This document shows positions 1 through 7,334 of a DNA stretch of 32,399 nucleotides, in pieces (position 1 is the stretch's first letter; the number at the start of each line of letters is the position of its first letter). The stretch comes from Mycobacteriales bacterium. GTDB taxonomy: Bacteria; Actinomycetota; Actinomycetes; JAFAQI01. Where the stretch lies: contig DASZRO010000097.1 in the NCBI GenBank assembly GCA_035550055.1, forward strand, positions 1 to 32,399. The letters run 5' to 3'. Under the pieces are notes generated by a model. The model was not told the DNA's origin, made no database searches, and saw only the letters and a program-made list of their open reading frames with translations. Made by a program: the position numbers and the translations under genes.

Positions 1-419
1 CGCTTCGAGGAGCCGACTCGGACGACCTCCCGCGCCACGTCCACCAGTTTCAGGTGGCTCGTCTGCGAGCGTCGTACCAGGACGTCGAACGCGGCGGCTT
101 CGTCCACCTTCAGCGTGATCATGATCATCCCCTTGGCCTGCTCGATGATCGCCCGGGTGCCCATCGCGACTCCCAAGCCGGCGAGCTCGGCCTCGGCGGC
201 GCGGACCCGTTCGTCGGCCACGCGGTCGCGGGCAGTCGCCGCCAGGTCACGCGCGTCGGCGACACGGTCACGCGCGTCGGCGTCGCGGTCACGCGCGTCA
301 GCGTCGCGGTCACGCGCGTCGGCGTCACGGTCACGCGCGTCGGCGAGGAACGCTCGAAGATCGCCCTCATGAGTGCTGGTGGATTCGTACCCCGCCATAG
401 CGGCGACGATCTTTCCCAT
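1..419 (-). CDS. ANTAR-domain regulator with heptad repeats (partial)
   Basis: The minus-strand frame stays open from an ATG at 417-419 to the window edge, so the C-terminus is missing after about 139 residues. Residues 88-135 (TRAIIEQAKGMIM, then DEAAAFDVLVRRSQ and SHLKLVDVAREVV) match the three-helix ANTAR domain, which binds paired RNA hairpins and prevents transcription termination. Residues about 24-58 repeat the charged unit ADARDRD and continue with related sequence to about residue 78, probably one long helix or coiled coil. No GAF or PAS sensor domain precedes it, unlike many actinobacterial ANTAR proteins, so an input could act on the helix or through a partner. A second ATG at 396-398 is also possible; GGGAAAG lies 12 bases before it. 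The gene is divergent from a STAS gene, which suggests shared stress or partner-switch signalling (inference). Confidence 0.88.
   Translation of the reverse strand, partial: MGKIVAAMAGYESTSTHEGDLRAFLADARDRDADARDRDADARDRDADARDRVADARDLAATARDRVADERVRAAEAELAGLGVAMGTRAIIEQAKGMIMITLKVDEAAAFDVLVRRSQTSHLKLVDVAREVVRVGSSK
245..349. repeat. Five 21-bp tandem repeats inside the ANTAR gene
   Basis: Five near-identical 21-bp units begin at 245, 266, 287, 308 and 329. Each starts GGTCACGCGCGTC on the plus strand. The period is exactly seven codons and, read on the minus strand, encodes the ADARDRD-type heptad of the ANTAR protein. Differences between copies are one to three bases. Copy number could change by slippage without breaking the frame (inference). 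Confidence 0.93.
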
Positions 420-574
420 ACGCCGCGGCCGTCTAAACGTGGTGCGGGCGTCCGTCCGAAGACCGTCGCTGTGCTATGAAAGATGTGCGGTCAGTAGCGA
501 CCAGCGGCCACTCGGCCTTGCCGTCGCTTTTCCGGATCCGACTGCAAGACCCGACAACGATCGGGTTGATCCTC
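420..574. promoter_or_regulatory. Divergent intergenic region, ANTAR / STAS
   Basis: This 155-bp stretch separates the two divergent signalling genes and must hold both promoters. I see no convincing -35/-10 pair or operator. The STAS frame is open back to an ATG at 476, so part of this stretch could be coding. Confidence 0.35.
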
Positions 575-940
575 ATGACCGTTCGATATTCCATTCCGTG
601 CCCGCGCAGTCCCCAGTGGGACCACGCGAGCATCACCTGGGACGCGCCAACCGCCGTCCTGAGCCTCGCGGGCGAGATCGATCTGCTCGTCCGACCAGCG
701 CTGGATGCCCAGATCGATCGCATCCTCGGCTGTCCGGCGCCGGCGATCTCGGTCGACCTGGTCGGGGTGACCTTCCTCGACTCGGCCGGCAGCACCCCGC
801 TGCGCCGGCTGTGCAACGCCGCACCGGCTCACGGCGCGGAGGTCTGGCTGCGAAACGCCAGCCGTTTCGTCGCCCAGACGCTGCGCATCGTCGGCCTCGG
901 TGCTCACCTGCGGTGCGAGGAACCGCTCCCGCCGGCGTAG
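575..940 (+). CDS. STAS-domain protein (anti-sigma factor antagonist-like)
   Basis: A protein of 121 residues from ATG 575; the frame is open to an ATG at 476, which would give 154 residues. Neither start has a clear ribosome site. I prefer 575 because the STAS fold begins soon after it. The order of elements is typical: beta strand AVLSLAGEIDLL, helix, strand AISVDLVGVTFLDSAG, helix and strand GAEVWLRNAS. In the family, a serine in the D-S-[ST]-G loop is phosphorylated by an anti-sigma kinase. Here the loop is D69-S70-A71-G72, so the usual phosphoserine position (Ser58 of SpoIIAA) is alanine, and only the preceding serine remains. It may therefore be constitutively active, use another serine, or not follow the classical switch. 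No anti-sigma kinase is visible next to it. Confidence 0.85.
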   Translation: MTVRYSIPCPRSPQWDHASITWDAPTAVLSLAGEIDLLVRPALDAQIDRILGCPAPAISVDLVGVTFLDSAGSTPLRRLCNAAPAHGAEVWLRNASRFVAQTLRIVGLGAHLRCEEPLPPA

Positions 941-968
941 AGCAAACCCTCCGGGGTATCTGGCCGTC

Positions 969-1400
969 ATGGCGTCGGCGGTAGCTCCTGAGGACGCGCC
1001 GCGCCGGCCGCACGGGGTCGACGACGCCACCGTTGCGGCGCACGGCAAGCTGAGCGAGGCGCTGGAATACGTCCATCGCGTCCGCGGCGCGCTCTACGAC
1101 GTCCATCAGCTCATCGGACGCGCAGACCTGCTGTTCGGTGAGGCCGCCGACGACCTGGCGGCCGCCGGACATGAGGAGCTCGCCGCCGAGGTACGCGAAC
1201 GGATCGTCGGGCGCGACGTCCTCGCCGGCCGCTGGACCTTCCAGATCGTCGAAGACTTCGACGACAACTACTACGCCGCCGCCGTGGAGACCGAGCGCCG
1301 CAGCCGCGGCGTGCTCCTGCAGGGCCAGCGCCACGTCCTCGAAAGCGAGTTGAAGCAACAGCGTCGTACCGACGCCGGTCCTCGCGACCCGCGACGATGA
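969..1400 (+). CDS. Conserved-looking protein of unknown function
   Basis: A 143-residue soluble protein from ATG 969; the frame is open back to about 900, but the upstream part is arginine-rich and lacks a ribosome site. It is mostly helical and acidic, with a long N-terminal helix (HGKLSEALEYVHRVRGALYDVHQL) and the compact segment GRDVLAGRWTFQIVEDFDDNYY, followed by a charged C-terminal helix. There is no signal peptide, membrane segment or metal-binding cysteine set. I do not recognise a family. Its stop overlaps the next gene's start (ATGA at 1397-1400), so it is translationally coupled to the FAD oxidoreductase and may act with it. Codon use matches its neighbours, which supports a real gene. 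Confidence 0.78.
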   Translation: MASAVAPEDAPRRPHGVDDATVAAHGKLSEALEYVHRVRGALYDVHQLIGRADLLFGEAADDLAAAGHEELAAEVRERIVGRDVLAGRWTFQIVEDFDDNYYAAAVETERRSRGVLLQGQRHVLESELKQQRRTDAGPRDPRR

Positions 1401-3031
1401 CCGACGCCGTCGTGATCGGCGCGGGGCCGAACGGACTCGTCGCCGCCAACCTGCTCGCGGAACGCGGCTGGAGCGTCGTCGTCCTCGAGGCCGAGCCGGA
1501 ACCCGGCGGGGCGGTTCGCTCTGCCGAGATCGCGCCGGGTTGCCGCTACGACATGTTCAGCAGCTTCTATCCGCTCAGCGCCGTCTCACCTCCGCTGGTC
1601 GGCCTGGACCTGCCGCGGTGGGGCGTGCGCTGGCGGCACGCGCCGGCCGTGGTCGCCCACCCGTTCCTCGACGGACGCTGCGCCGTCCTGTCCAGGGACC
1701 TCGAGGCGACGGCAGCCTCGCTCGAGACGTTCGGCGCCGGGCAGGGCGCGCGCTGGCGTGAGCTGTTCGAGCGGTGGCGGCGCGTCCAGGAGCCGCTCCT
1801 CGACGCGCTGCTCGGCGCGCCGATCCCGCCGGTGCGCGGCGCCGCCTCGCTCGCCGCCCGACTCGGCCCGGCAGACCTGGCGCGCTTCGCCAGGTTCGCG
1901 GTGCTGCCGCTGCGACGGATGGTCGAGGAAGACGGTCTTGCGGACGGCGCGACCATGCTGCTCGCCGGCAACGCGCTGCACTCCGACCTGACCCCCGACC
2001 TCCCGCTGAGCGGCTTCTTCGGCTGGCTGCTCGCGATGGTGGCCCAAGACGCGGGGTTCCCGGTCCCCGAAGGCGGATCCGGCCAGCTCACCGCGGCGTT
2101 GGTACGCCGGCTGCGCCACTACGGTGGCGAGGTCGTCTGCGGCGCGCGGGCCAGCCGGCTCGTGATCCGCGGGCGTCGCGTCCACGCCGTCGTCACGGAG
2201 TCCGGAGACGAGTACGCCGCGGGGCGTGCGGTCCTCGCGGACGTGTCGGCCCCGCACCTGTACCGCGACCTGATCGGCGAAGCGCACCTTCCGCCAGCGG
2301 TGGTGGCCGACGTCGACCGGTTCCAGCTGGACAACTCGACGTTCAAGGTCGACTGGCTCCTCGACGGCCCCGCGCCGTGGGCGAACCCCGACGTCGCCGG
2401 CGCCGGCACCGTCCACCTGGCCGACAGCGTCAGCGAGCTCTCACTGACGGGGCTTCAGCTCGCGGAGCGGATGATCCCGGAGAAGCCGTTCGTCGTCGTC
2501 GGTCAGTCCAACGTCGCCGACCCCACGCGTACGCCGGACGGCCGCCAGCTGCTGTGGGCCTACACCCACGTGCCGCAGCAGGTCCGCGGTGACGCCGGAG
2601 GCGACCTGACGGGCGAATGGACGCAGGCCGAGTGCGACGCGATGGCCGAGCGCGTCGAGAGCCGGCTGGAGGCGCACGCGCCGGGATTCCGGGACCGGAT
2701 CCTCGAGCGACGGGTACTCGCGCCCGGTGACCTGCACCGGCTCAACGCCAACCTGATCGGCGGCGCCGTCAACGGTGGCACGGCCGCGCTGCACCAGCAG
2801 CTGGTGTTCCGGCCGACCCCCGGGCTCGGGCGCCCCGCAACCCCGATCCGTGGTCTGTTCCTCGCGTCGTCGTCGGCCCACCCCGGCGGCGGCGTGCACG
2901 GCGCATGTGGCGCCAACGCGGCGCGCGCCGCGGTCACGCAACACCGGCTCAGGCGTACGTCGCTCGCCCTGGCCGGTGCCGCCGCCACCGGGGCGGCACT
3001 GCGAAGGAGCCGCAGAGGAGGCGAGGCGTGA
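1397..3031 (+). CDS. CrtI/phytoene-desaturase-like FAD-dependent oxidoreductase
   Basis: A 544-residue flavoprotein. The N-terminus VVIGAGPNGLVAANLLAERG followed by an acidic strand end (VLEAE) is the Rossmann dinucleotide-binding fold for FAD. Near the C-terminus, GLFLASSSAHPGGGVHGACG followed by ANAARA is the second FAD-contacting signature of the CrtI/phytoene dehydrogenase group and related NAD(P)/FAD oxidoreductases. Length fits the family (about 500-550). No carotenoid synthase or phytoene synthase gene is near, so the substrate need not be a carotene; many actinobacterial members have unknown hydrophobic substrates. The start overlaps the preceding stop by four bases and the stop overlaps the next GTG start (GTGA at 3028-3031), so three genes form one coupled unit. 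The last 40 residues are basic with a short hydrophobic stretch. Confidence 0.92.
   Translation: MTDAVVIGAGPNGLVAANLLAERGWSVVVLEAEPEPGGAVRSAEIAPGCRYDMFSSFYPLSAVSPPLVGLDLPRWGVRWRHAPAVVAHPFLDGRCAVLSRDLEATAASLETFGAGQGARWRELFERWRRVQEPLLDALLGAPIPPVRGAASLAARLGPADLARFARFAVLPLRRMVEEDGLADGATMLLAGNALHSDLTPDLPLSGFFGWLLAMVAQDAGFPVPEGGSGQLTAALVRRLRHYGGEVVCGARASRLVIRGRRVHAVVTESGDEYAAGRAVLADVSAPHLYRDLIGEAHLPPAVVADVDRFQLDNSTFKVDWLLDGPAPWANPDVAGAGTVHLADSVSELSLTGLQLAERMIPEKPFVVVGQSNVADPTRTPDGRQLLWAYTHVPQQVRGDAGGDLTGEWTQAECDAMAERVESRLEAHAPGFRDRILERRVLAPGDLHRLNANLIGGAVNGGTAALHQQLVFRPTPGLGRPATPIRGLFLASSSAHPGGGVHGACGANAARAAVTQHRLRRTSLALAGAAATGAALRRSRRGGEA
3015..3021 (+). promoter_or_regulatory. Ribosome-binding site GAGGAGG of the SRPBCC gene
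   Basis: GAGGAGG lies six bases before the GTG at 3028. It fixes that GTG as the start, although the frame is open upstream to 2905. The site lies inside the end of the FAD oxidoreductase gene. Confidence 0.75.
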
Positions 3032-3474
3032 CGCCGACCGACAGCATCGTCGTCGATGCGGACCCTGACACTGTCTTCGACGTCCTGTGTGACCCGCAGG
3101 CCTACGTCACCTGGGTGGTCGGGGCGCATCGGCTGCGTGACGTCGACCGCCACTGGCCGGCGGAAGGTGCCCGCTTCCACCACGCGATCGGGCTGCGCCC
3201 GGTCGAGATGCAGGACTCGACGACGATGCGCCACTGCGACCGACCGCATCTGGTGCAGCTCGAGATCAAGGCCCGGCCGATCATCGTCGCCGATGTCGAG
3301 TTCCGGCTCGAACCGACCGACGGCCGCACCCGGATCACGATGAGCGAGCGGCCGACCGGCGGCCTGCTGTGGCTGGCCGGCCCGTTGAGCGTGCCGCTGC
3401 TGACGTTGCGCAACCGGCTGGCGCTGCATCGCCTCGCCGGCCTCCTCGAGCGCCGCGGCCGGTCCGCCGCCTGA
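3028..3474 (+). CDS. SRPBCC-family (START-like) protein
   Basis: A 148-residue protein from a GTG start placed by a strong ribosome site. The opening pattern SIVVDADPDTVFDVLCDPQAYVTWVVG is the typical first strand and helices of polyketide cyclase/dehydrase-like SRPBCC proteins. A run of beta strands (LVQLEIKARPIIVADVEFRL, then RTRITMSER) and a long C-terminal helix (LLTLRNRLALHRLAGLLERRG) follow. The fold makes a deep hydrophobic cavity for lipids or other apolar ligands. Coupling to a CrtI-like oxidoreductase suggests it holds or delivers that enzyme's apolar substrate or product (inference). No signal peptide is present. It ends 24 bases before the convergent exporter gene, with no clear terminator between. 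Confidence 0.87.
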   Translation: MTPTDSIVVDADPDTVFDVLCDPQAYVTWVVGAHRLRDVDRHWPAEGARFHHAIGLRPVEMQDSTTMRHCDRPHLVQLEIKARPIIVADVEFRLEPTDGRTRITMSERPTGGLLWLAGPLSVPLLTLRNRLALHRLAGLLERRGRSAA

Positions 3475-3498
3475 CACCGCGGCGAGGAGAAGGCGCGC

Positions 3499-4932
3499 TC
3501 AGCCGGTGGCGCTCACCAGCAGCGAGTCGTCGTAGAGCTCGTCGTCGCTCACCTGTGGCTCGCGGATCCGCCACCAGCCCACCACCGCCGCCAGGATCGC
3601 AGCACCGGCGCCGATCGCGAACGAGAGGTGGTAGCCGGACAGCAGCCAGGCCGGTGCGCTGTGGTCGCCGGTACGCGCCGCCGCGATGCTCGCCAGCACC
3701 GCCAGCCCGAGCGCGCCGCCCATCATGAACGCGGTGTTCACCGCACCTGAGGCGATCCCGGACTCCTCGGGTGCGATGTCGCTCATCGCGGCGAGCAGCA
3801 TCGGGTTGAACGCGATGCCGCCGCCGAGCCCGAGCAGCACCATGTTCGGCAGCACGTCCAGCCAGAACCCGCCGTGGACCGGCGCGCGGGCGAACAGCAG
3901 CAGGCCCACGGAGGCGACGAGCAACCCGCCGGCCATCGGGCGACGGAAGCCGTAACGGCTGACCAGCTTCGCCGACCAGGACACCGAGCAGACCATCATC
4001 ACCAGGTCGCCAGGCAGGAACGCGAGGCCGACTTGCAACGAGGAGTAGCCGAGCACCAGCTGGAGATAGAGCGCGGACAGGAAGAACCACGCGAACATCG
4101 CCGCGGCCCAGAGCACGCCGATCACGTTGGCCGCGGCGAGGTTGCGCGACCGGAACAGCGAGAGCCGCACCAGCGGTACGGCGGTGCGCTTCTCGATCAC
4201 CAGGAACGCCGCGAACAACGCCACCGCGACGGCGAGCGAGCCGAGCGTGCGCGCCGAGGCCCACCCGGCCTGGTCGCCGTTGACCACCGCGTCGACCGCC
4301 AGCATCAGAGCGCCGGTGACGGTCACCGCGCCGGCGACATCGAGCCGGCGCGTGGTGTCGCTCACGGCTGACTCGTCGACCAGCCGCAGCATCAACGTCA
4401 CGACGACAGCGCCGATCGGGACGTTGACCAGGAAGATCCAGTGCCAGTTGAGCAGGTCGGTCAGGACGCCGCCGAGCACGACGCCGACCGCACCGCCCCC
4501 CGACGCCACGAACCCGGTGATGCCCATCGCCTTCGCACGCTCCGCCGGCTCGGGGAACAACGTGACGACGACGGCGAAGCCGACCGCGGTCGCGAGCGCG
4601 CCGCCGACGCCCTGCAAGGCGCGGAAGCCGATCAGCATCGCCTGCGTCTGGGAGAGCCCGCAGCCGACCGAGGCGAGCGTGAAGCCGGTGATGCCGGTGA
4701 CGAAGATGCGTCGCTGACCGTAGAGGTCACCGAGCCTGCCACCGAGCAACAGGCAACCGCCGAACGTCAGCATGTAGCCGTTGACGACCCAGGCGAGCGA
4801 GGTCTGGGAGAAGCCGAGGCTCTCCCGGATCGAGGGCAGCGCGACGTTGACGATCGTCGAGTCGAGCACGACCATCAGCGTGCCGAGGCACAGCACGTAG
4901 AACGCCACCCAGCGTCTACGGGTGTCCAACAT
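3499..4932 (-). CDS. DHA2-family (EmrB/QacA-type) MFS drug exporter
   Basis: A 477-residue inner-membrane transporter from ATG 4932, with AAGGGA before it; the open frame to 5088 adds a proline-rich, non-conserved leader. The sequence starts at the first helix (FYVLCLGTLMVVLDSTIVNVALP), which carries the D-S-T-I-V-N-V-A-L-P signature of 14-helix DHA2 exporters. Motif A is GGRLGDLYGQRR, and the motif C region is GVVLGGVLTDLLNWHWIFLV. About fourteen hydrophobic segments can be counted. Such proteins use the proton gradient to expel drugs, dyes or lipids; the substrate cannot be read from sequence. It is divergent from the gamma-glutamyltransferase-like gene, with an inverted repeat between them. 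No local TetR or MarR regulator gene is present. Confidence 0.93.
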   Translation of the reverse strand: MLDTRRRWVAFYVLCLGTLMVVLDSTIVNVALPSIRESLGFSQTSLAWVVNGYMLTFGGCLLLGGRLGDLYGQRRIFVTGITGFTLASVGCGLSQTQAMLIGFRALQGVGGALATAVGFAVVVTLFPEPAERAKAMGITGFVASGGGAVGVVLGGVLTDLLNWHWIFLVNVPIGAVVVTLMLRLVDESAVSDTTRRLDVAGAVTVTGALMLAVDAVVNGDQAGWASARTLGSLAVAVALFAAFLVIEKRTAVPLVRLSLFRSRNLAAANVIGVLWAAAMFAWFFLSALYLQLVLGYSSLQVGLAFLPGDLVMMVCSVSWSAKLVSRYGFRRPMAGGLLVASVGLLLFARAPVHGGFWLDVLPNMVLLGLGGGIAFNPMLLAAMSDIAPEESGIASGAVNTAFMMGGALGLAVLASIAAARTGDHSAPAWLLSGYHLSFAIGAGAAILAAVVGWWRIREPQVSDDELYDDSLLVSATG

Positions 4933-4977
4933 GTGCGGTCCCTTCGTCCAGCTGAGCAGGGTAGACGCCGGGACCCA

Positions 4978-4998
4978 CGGAAAGTCAGTGGTTTTCCG
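4978..4998. promoter_or_regulatory. Inverted repeat CGGAAA-N9-TTTCCG, possible operator
   Basis: Six-base arms CGGAAA (4978-4983) and TTTCCG (4993-4998) flank nine bases in the 80-bp gap between the divergent exporter and gamma-glutamyltransferase-like genes. The position suits an operator controlling one or both. No regulator gene is adjacent and no clear -35/-10 is visible, so the role is a guess. Confidence 0.3.
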
Positions 4999-5012
4999 GG
5001 TATCAATGCGCT

Positions 5013-6614
5013 GTGACCGCGCAGACCGTGTACTCCAAGCAGGGCATGGTGGTGGCGGGACAGCCGCTGGCGAGCGCGGCGGGAGCACGGGTGCTCGCCG
5101 ATGGCGGCAACGCCGTCGACGCGGCGCTCGCCGTCGCCGGCGCGACCGCGGTGACGATGCCGGAGATGTGCGGGCTGGGCGGCGACGCGTTCGCCTTGGT
5201 CTACGACGCCGCGACCGGAACGGTCACGGCGTACAACGGCAGTGGCCCGGCGCCAGCCACCGCGACACCCGAAGCGTTCGCCGAGCGCGGGTTCACCGAG
5301 CTGATGCCGTTCGACGGCTGGTTGTCGGTGGCGACGCCCGGTGCGGTGTCGGTGTACGCCGGGCTGCATCGCGACCATGCAAGCCGACCGCTGCCCGAGC
5401 TGTGGGCGGACGCGATCCGGCTCGCCGACGAGGGCTACCCGATGGACGCGCGATGCGCGAAGTACCTCGCGATGGACGCCAAACGCCTGGCCGCCGACCC
5501 GGCCGCGGCCCGGATCTTCCTGCCGAACGGTGAACCACCGACCGCCGGCACCGTCCACCGCAACCAGGACCTGGCGGCGTCCCTCGCGGCAGTCGCCGCC
5601 GATCCCACGACGATGTGGACCGGCGACGTCGCGCGCGCGATCGCGACGGCCTCCCACGCGGGCGCCGGATTGCTCGAGCTGGGCGACCTCCCGATGGAGC
5701 CGGCGTCGGCGTACGAACCGCTCTCGACCGACTATCGCGGCCATCGGGTGCACACGACAGCCCCGCCGTCGCAGGGGCTGATCCTGCTCGAGATTCTCAA
5801 CCTGCTCGAAGGGTTCGACCTCGCCGCGCTCGCGCCGGACAGCGCGCAGCTCGTGCACCTGGTCGTCGAGGCGACCAGGCTGGCGTTCGCCGACCGCAAC
5901 CGGTGGTGCGGTGACCCGGCGTTCGTCGCCGACGTGACTGCCGAGCTGGTCTCCAAGTCCTACGCCGGTCGCCGGCGCGACGCGCTCGACCCCCGCCGAG
6001 CGGCTGCGCAGGTCAGCGGCGGTGACCTCGACGGGAACACCACGTCGTTCGTGGTTTCCGACGCCGCCGGCAACGCGGTGTCGTTCATTCACAGCTTGTC
6101 GGCGGCGTGGGGCGCGGGCGTGGTCGCCGCCGGCACGGGCATCCTCATGAACAACCGGGCCGGCCGAGGCTTCTCGCTGCGGCCCGGGCATCCCAATCTC
6201 GTCGCGCCGCGCAAACGCACGATGCACACGCTGCTGACCTATCTCGTGACCGACGCGGCGAGCGGGGAGCTCGAGCTGGTCGGCAACACTCCTGGCGGCG
6301 ACGGCCAGCCGCAGTGGAATGCGCAGATCCTGATCCACTTGCTCGACCACGCGCGTGACGTCGGCGCAGCCGTCAGCGCGGCGCTGTGGACCGCCACACC
6401 GGGCACCGACCCGATCTCGCTGTCGCAACCGCAGCGGCTCGCCATCGAGGACGCGGTCGGCGGCGACACCATCGCCGACCTTCGACAGCGCGGTCATTCC
6501 GTCCTGGCGATCCCTACCGCGGGAGGCTCCGCGACCGTCATCCGGCGGCGCGGCGACGGCGTCCTCGAAGGCGGCGCGGACCCACGTGACACGGCGCAGG
6601 CGATCGGGATCTGA
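5013..6614 (+). CDS. Gamma-glutamyltransferase-family Ntn hydrolase, cytoplasmic type
   Basis: A 533-residue proenzyme from a GTG start. The N-terminus (GMVVAGQPLASAAGARVLADGGNAVDAALA) and the later PEMCGLGGDAFAL are family signatures. T343 in the motif DGNTTSFVVSD is the expected nucleophile: self-cleavage before it would give an N-terminal subunit of about 342 residues and a C-terminal one of about 191. SLSAAWGAG and GILMNNRAGRGF follow as in the family. There is no signal peptide, unlike periplasmic glutathione hydrolases. The CGLGGD variant recalls the YwrD/HpxW-type branch, so the substrate may be an amide other than glutathione (from memory of the family). No good ribosome site precedes GTG 5013; an ATG at 5046 (MVVAGQ) is an alternative. 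Transcribed away from the DHA2 exporter. Confidence 0.92.
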   Translation: MTAQTVYSKQGMVVAGQPLASAAGARVLADGGNAVDAALAVAGATAVTMPEMCGLGGDAFALVYDAATGTVTAYNGSGPAPATATPEAFAERGFTELMPFDGWLSVATPGAVSVYAGLHRDHASRPLPELWADAIRLADEGYPMDARCAKYLAMDAKRLAADPAAARIFLPNGEPPTAGTVHRNQDLAASLAAVAADPTTMWTGDVARAIATASHAGAGLLELGDLPMEPASAYEPLSTDYRGHRVHTTAPPSQGLILLEILNLLEGFDLAALAPDSAQLVHLVVEATRLAFADRNRWCGDPAFVADVTAELVSKSYAGRRRDALDPRRAAAQVSGGDLDGNTTSFVVSDAAGNAVSFIHSLSAAWGAGVVAAGTGILMNNRAGRGFSLRPGHPNLVAPRKRTMHTLLTYLVTDAASGELELVGNTPGGDGQPQWNAQILIHLLDHARDVGAAVSAALWTATPGTDPISLSQPQRLAIEDAVGGDTIADLRQRGHSVLAIPTAGGSATVIRRRGDGVLEGGADPRDTAQAIGI

Positions 6615-6679
6615 ACCAAGCCGGCCACCGGTGCGTGTCAAGCGAGAGTCGTTGCTGATCTCTCGACAGGAGAACCGTC

Positions 6680-7315
6680 ATGCCCGAGCACGTGGGAACC
6701 AACCCGACCGCCCGACGGGTGGGCGTCGCCGCCTTCGCTGCCGTCGCCGCGATGGGGCTTGCCGCCTGCGGCAGCAGCAGCTCGGGCGGCAGCTCGACGG
6801 TCAACCCCGGTGCCGGAGCGTCCACCAGCAGCGACAGCGGCTCCGCGGACACCGCCGCGACGTCGTTCAGCGTGGCCAATGTCAGCGGCTTGGGCAACGT
6901 GGTCGTCGACGGCCGCGGCCGCACCGTCTACGTCCTGACGAAGGGCACCACCAAGAACGCCCCCTGCACCGATGCGAGCGGGTGCACGAAGTACTGGCCG
7001 GACCTGTCGCTGCCCGACGGCACGACCGCCGCGACCGCCGGGTCGGGACTGAACTCCTCGCTGCTCGCCACCAAGCAGGCTGACGGCGAGACCTACGCGA
7101 CCTACAACGGGTGGCTGCTCTACGAGTACGTCGGCGACACCGCGGCGGGTCAAGGCCACGGCCAGGGCGTCAAGGACACCTGGGGCACGTGGTACGCGCT
7201 CAGCGCCTCCGGGGACCCGGTGACGGCTGGCACGCCGGCCGCCGCGTCGACCGCGAGCTCAAGCTCGGGCTCGACCGGATCGTCGCCGGCCACCGGCGGC
7301 GGGTACGGCTACTGA
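6680..7315 (+). CDS. Secreted lipoprotein with COG4315-type repeats
   Basis: A 211-residue precursor from ATG 6680, preceded by AGGAGAA at 6668-6674. The signal peptide ends in the lipobox LAAC, with Cys30 as the expected lipid-modified residue, so the mature protein should sit on the outer face of the membrane. A Ser/Gly-rich linker follows. The folded part holds the pattern VVVDGRGRTVYVLTKG, C-x5-GC-x2-YWP, and the second repeat half TYNGWLLYEYVGD ending in GTWYAL, typical of the 'secreted repeat of unknown function' family (Lipoprotein_15/COG4315). The C-terminus is a low-complexity Ser/Thr/Gly tail ending GGGYGY. The biochemical role is unknown. The 65-bp gap before it and its own strong ribosome site suggest independent expression. 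Confidence 0.92.
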   Translation: MPEHVGTNPTARRVGVAAFAAVAAMGLAACGSSSSGGSSTVNPGAGASTSSDSGSADTAATSFSVANVSGLGNVVVDGRGRTVYVLTKGTTKNAPCTDASGCTKYWPDLSLPDGTTAATAGSGLNSSLLATKQADGETYATYNGWLLYEYVGDTAAGQGHGQGVKDTWGTWYALSASGDPVTAGTPAAASTASSSSGSTGSSPATGGGYGY

Positions 7316-7334
7316 GCCGTCCAGCCCGTCGCGG

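Noticed and set aside
245..349. Possible CRISPR-like array
   Set aside because: Units are 21 bp with no spacers and an exact codon period; it is a protein-coding tandem repeat.
54..479. Plus-strand frames across the first 480 bases (141 and 85 residues, Arg/Ser/Ala repeats)
   Set aside because: They are antisense shadows of the ANTAR gene repeat. The minus frame gives a recognisable domain.
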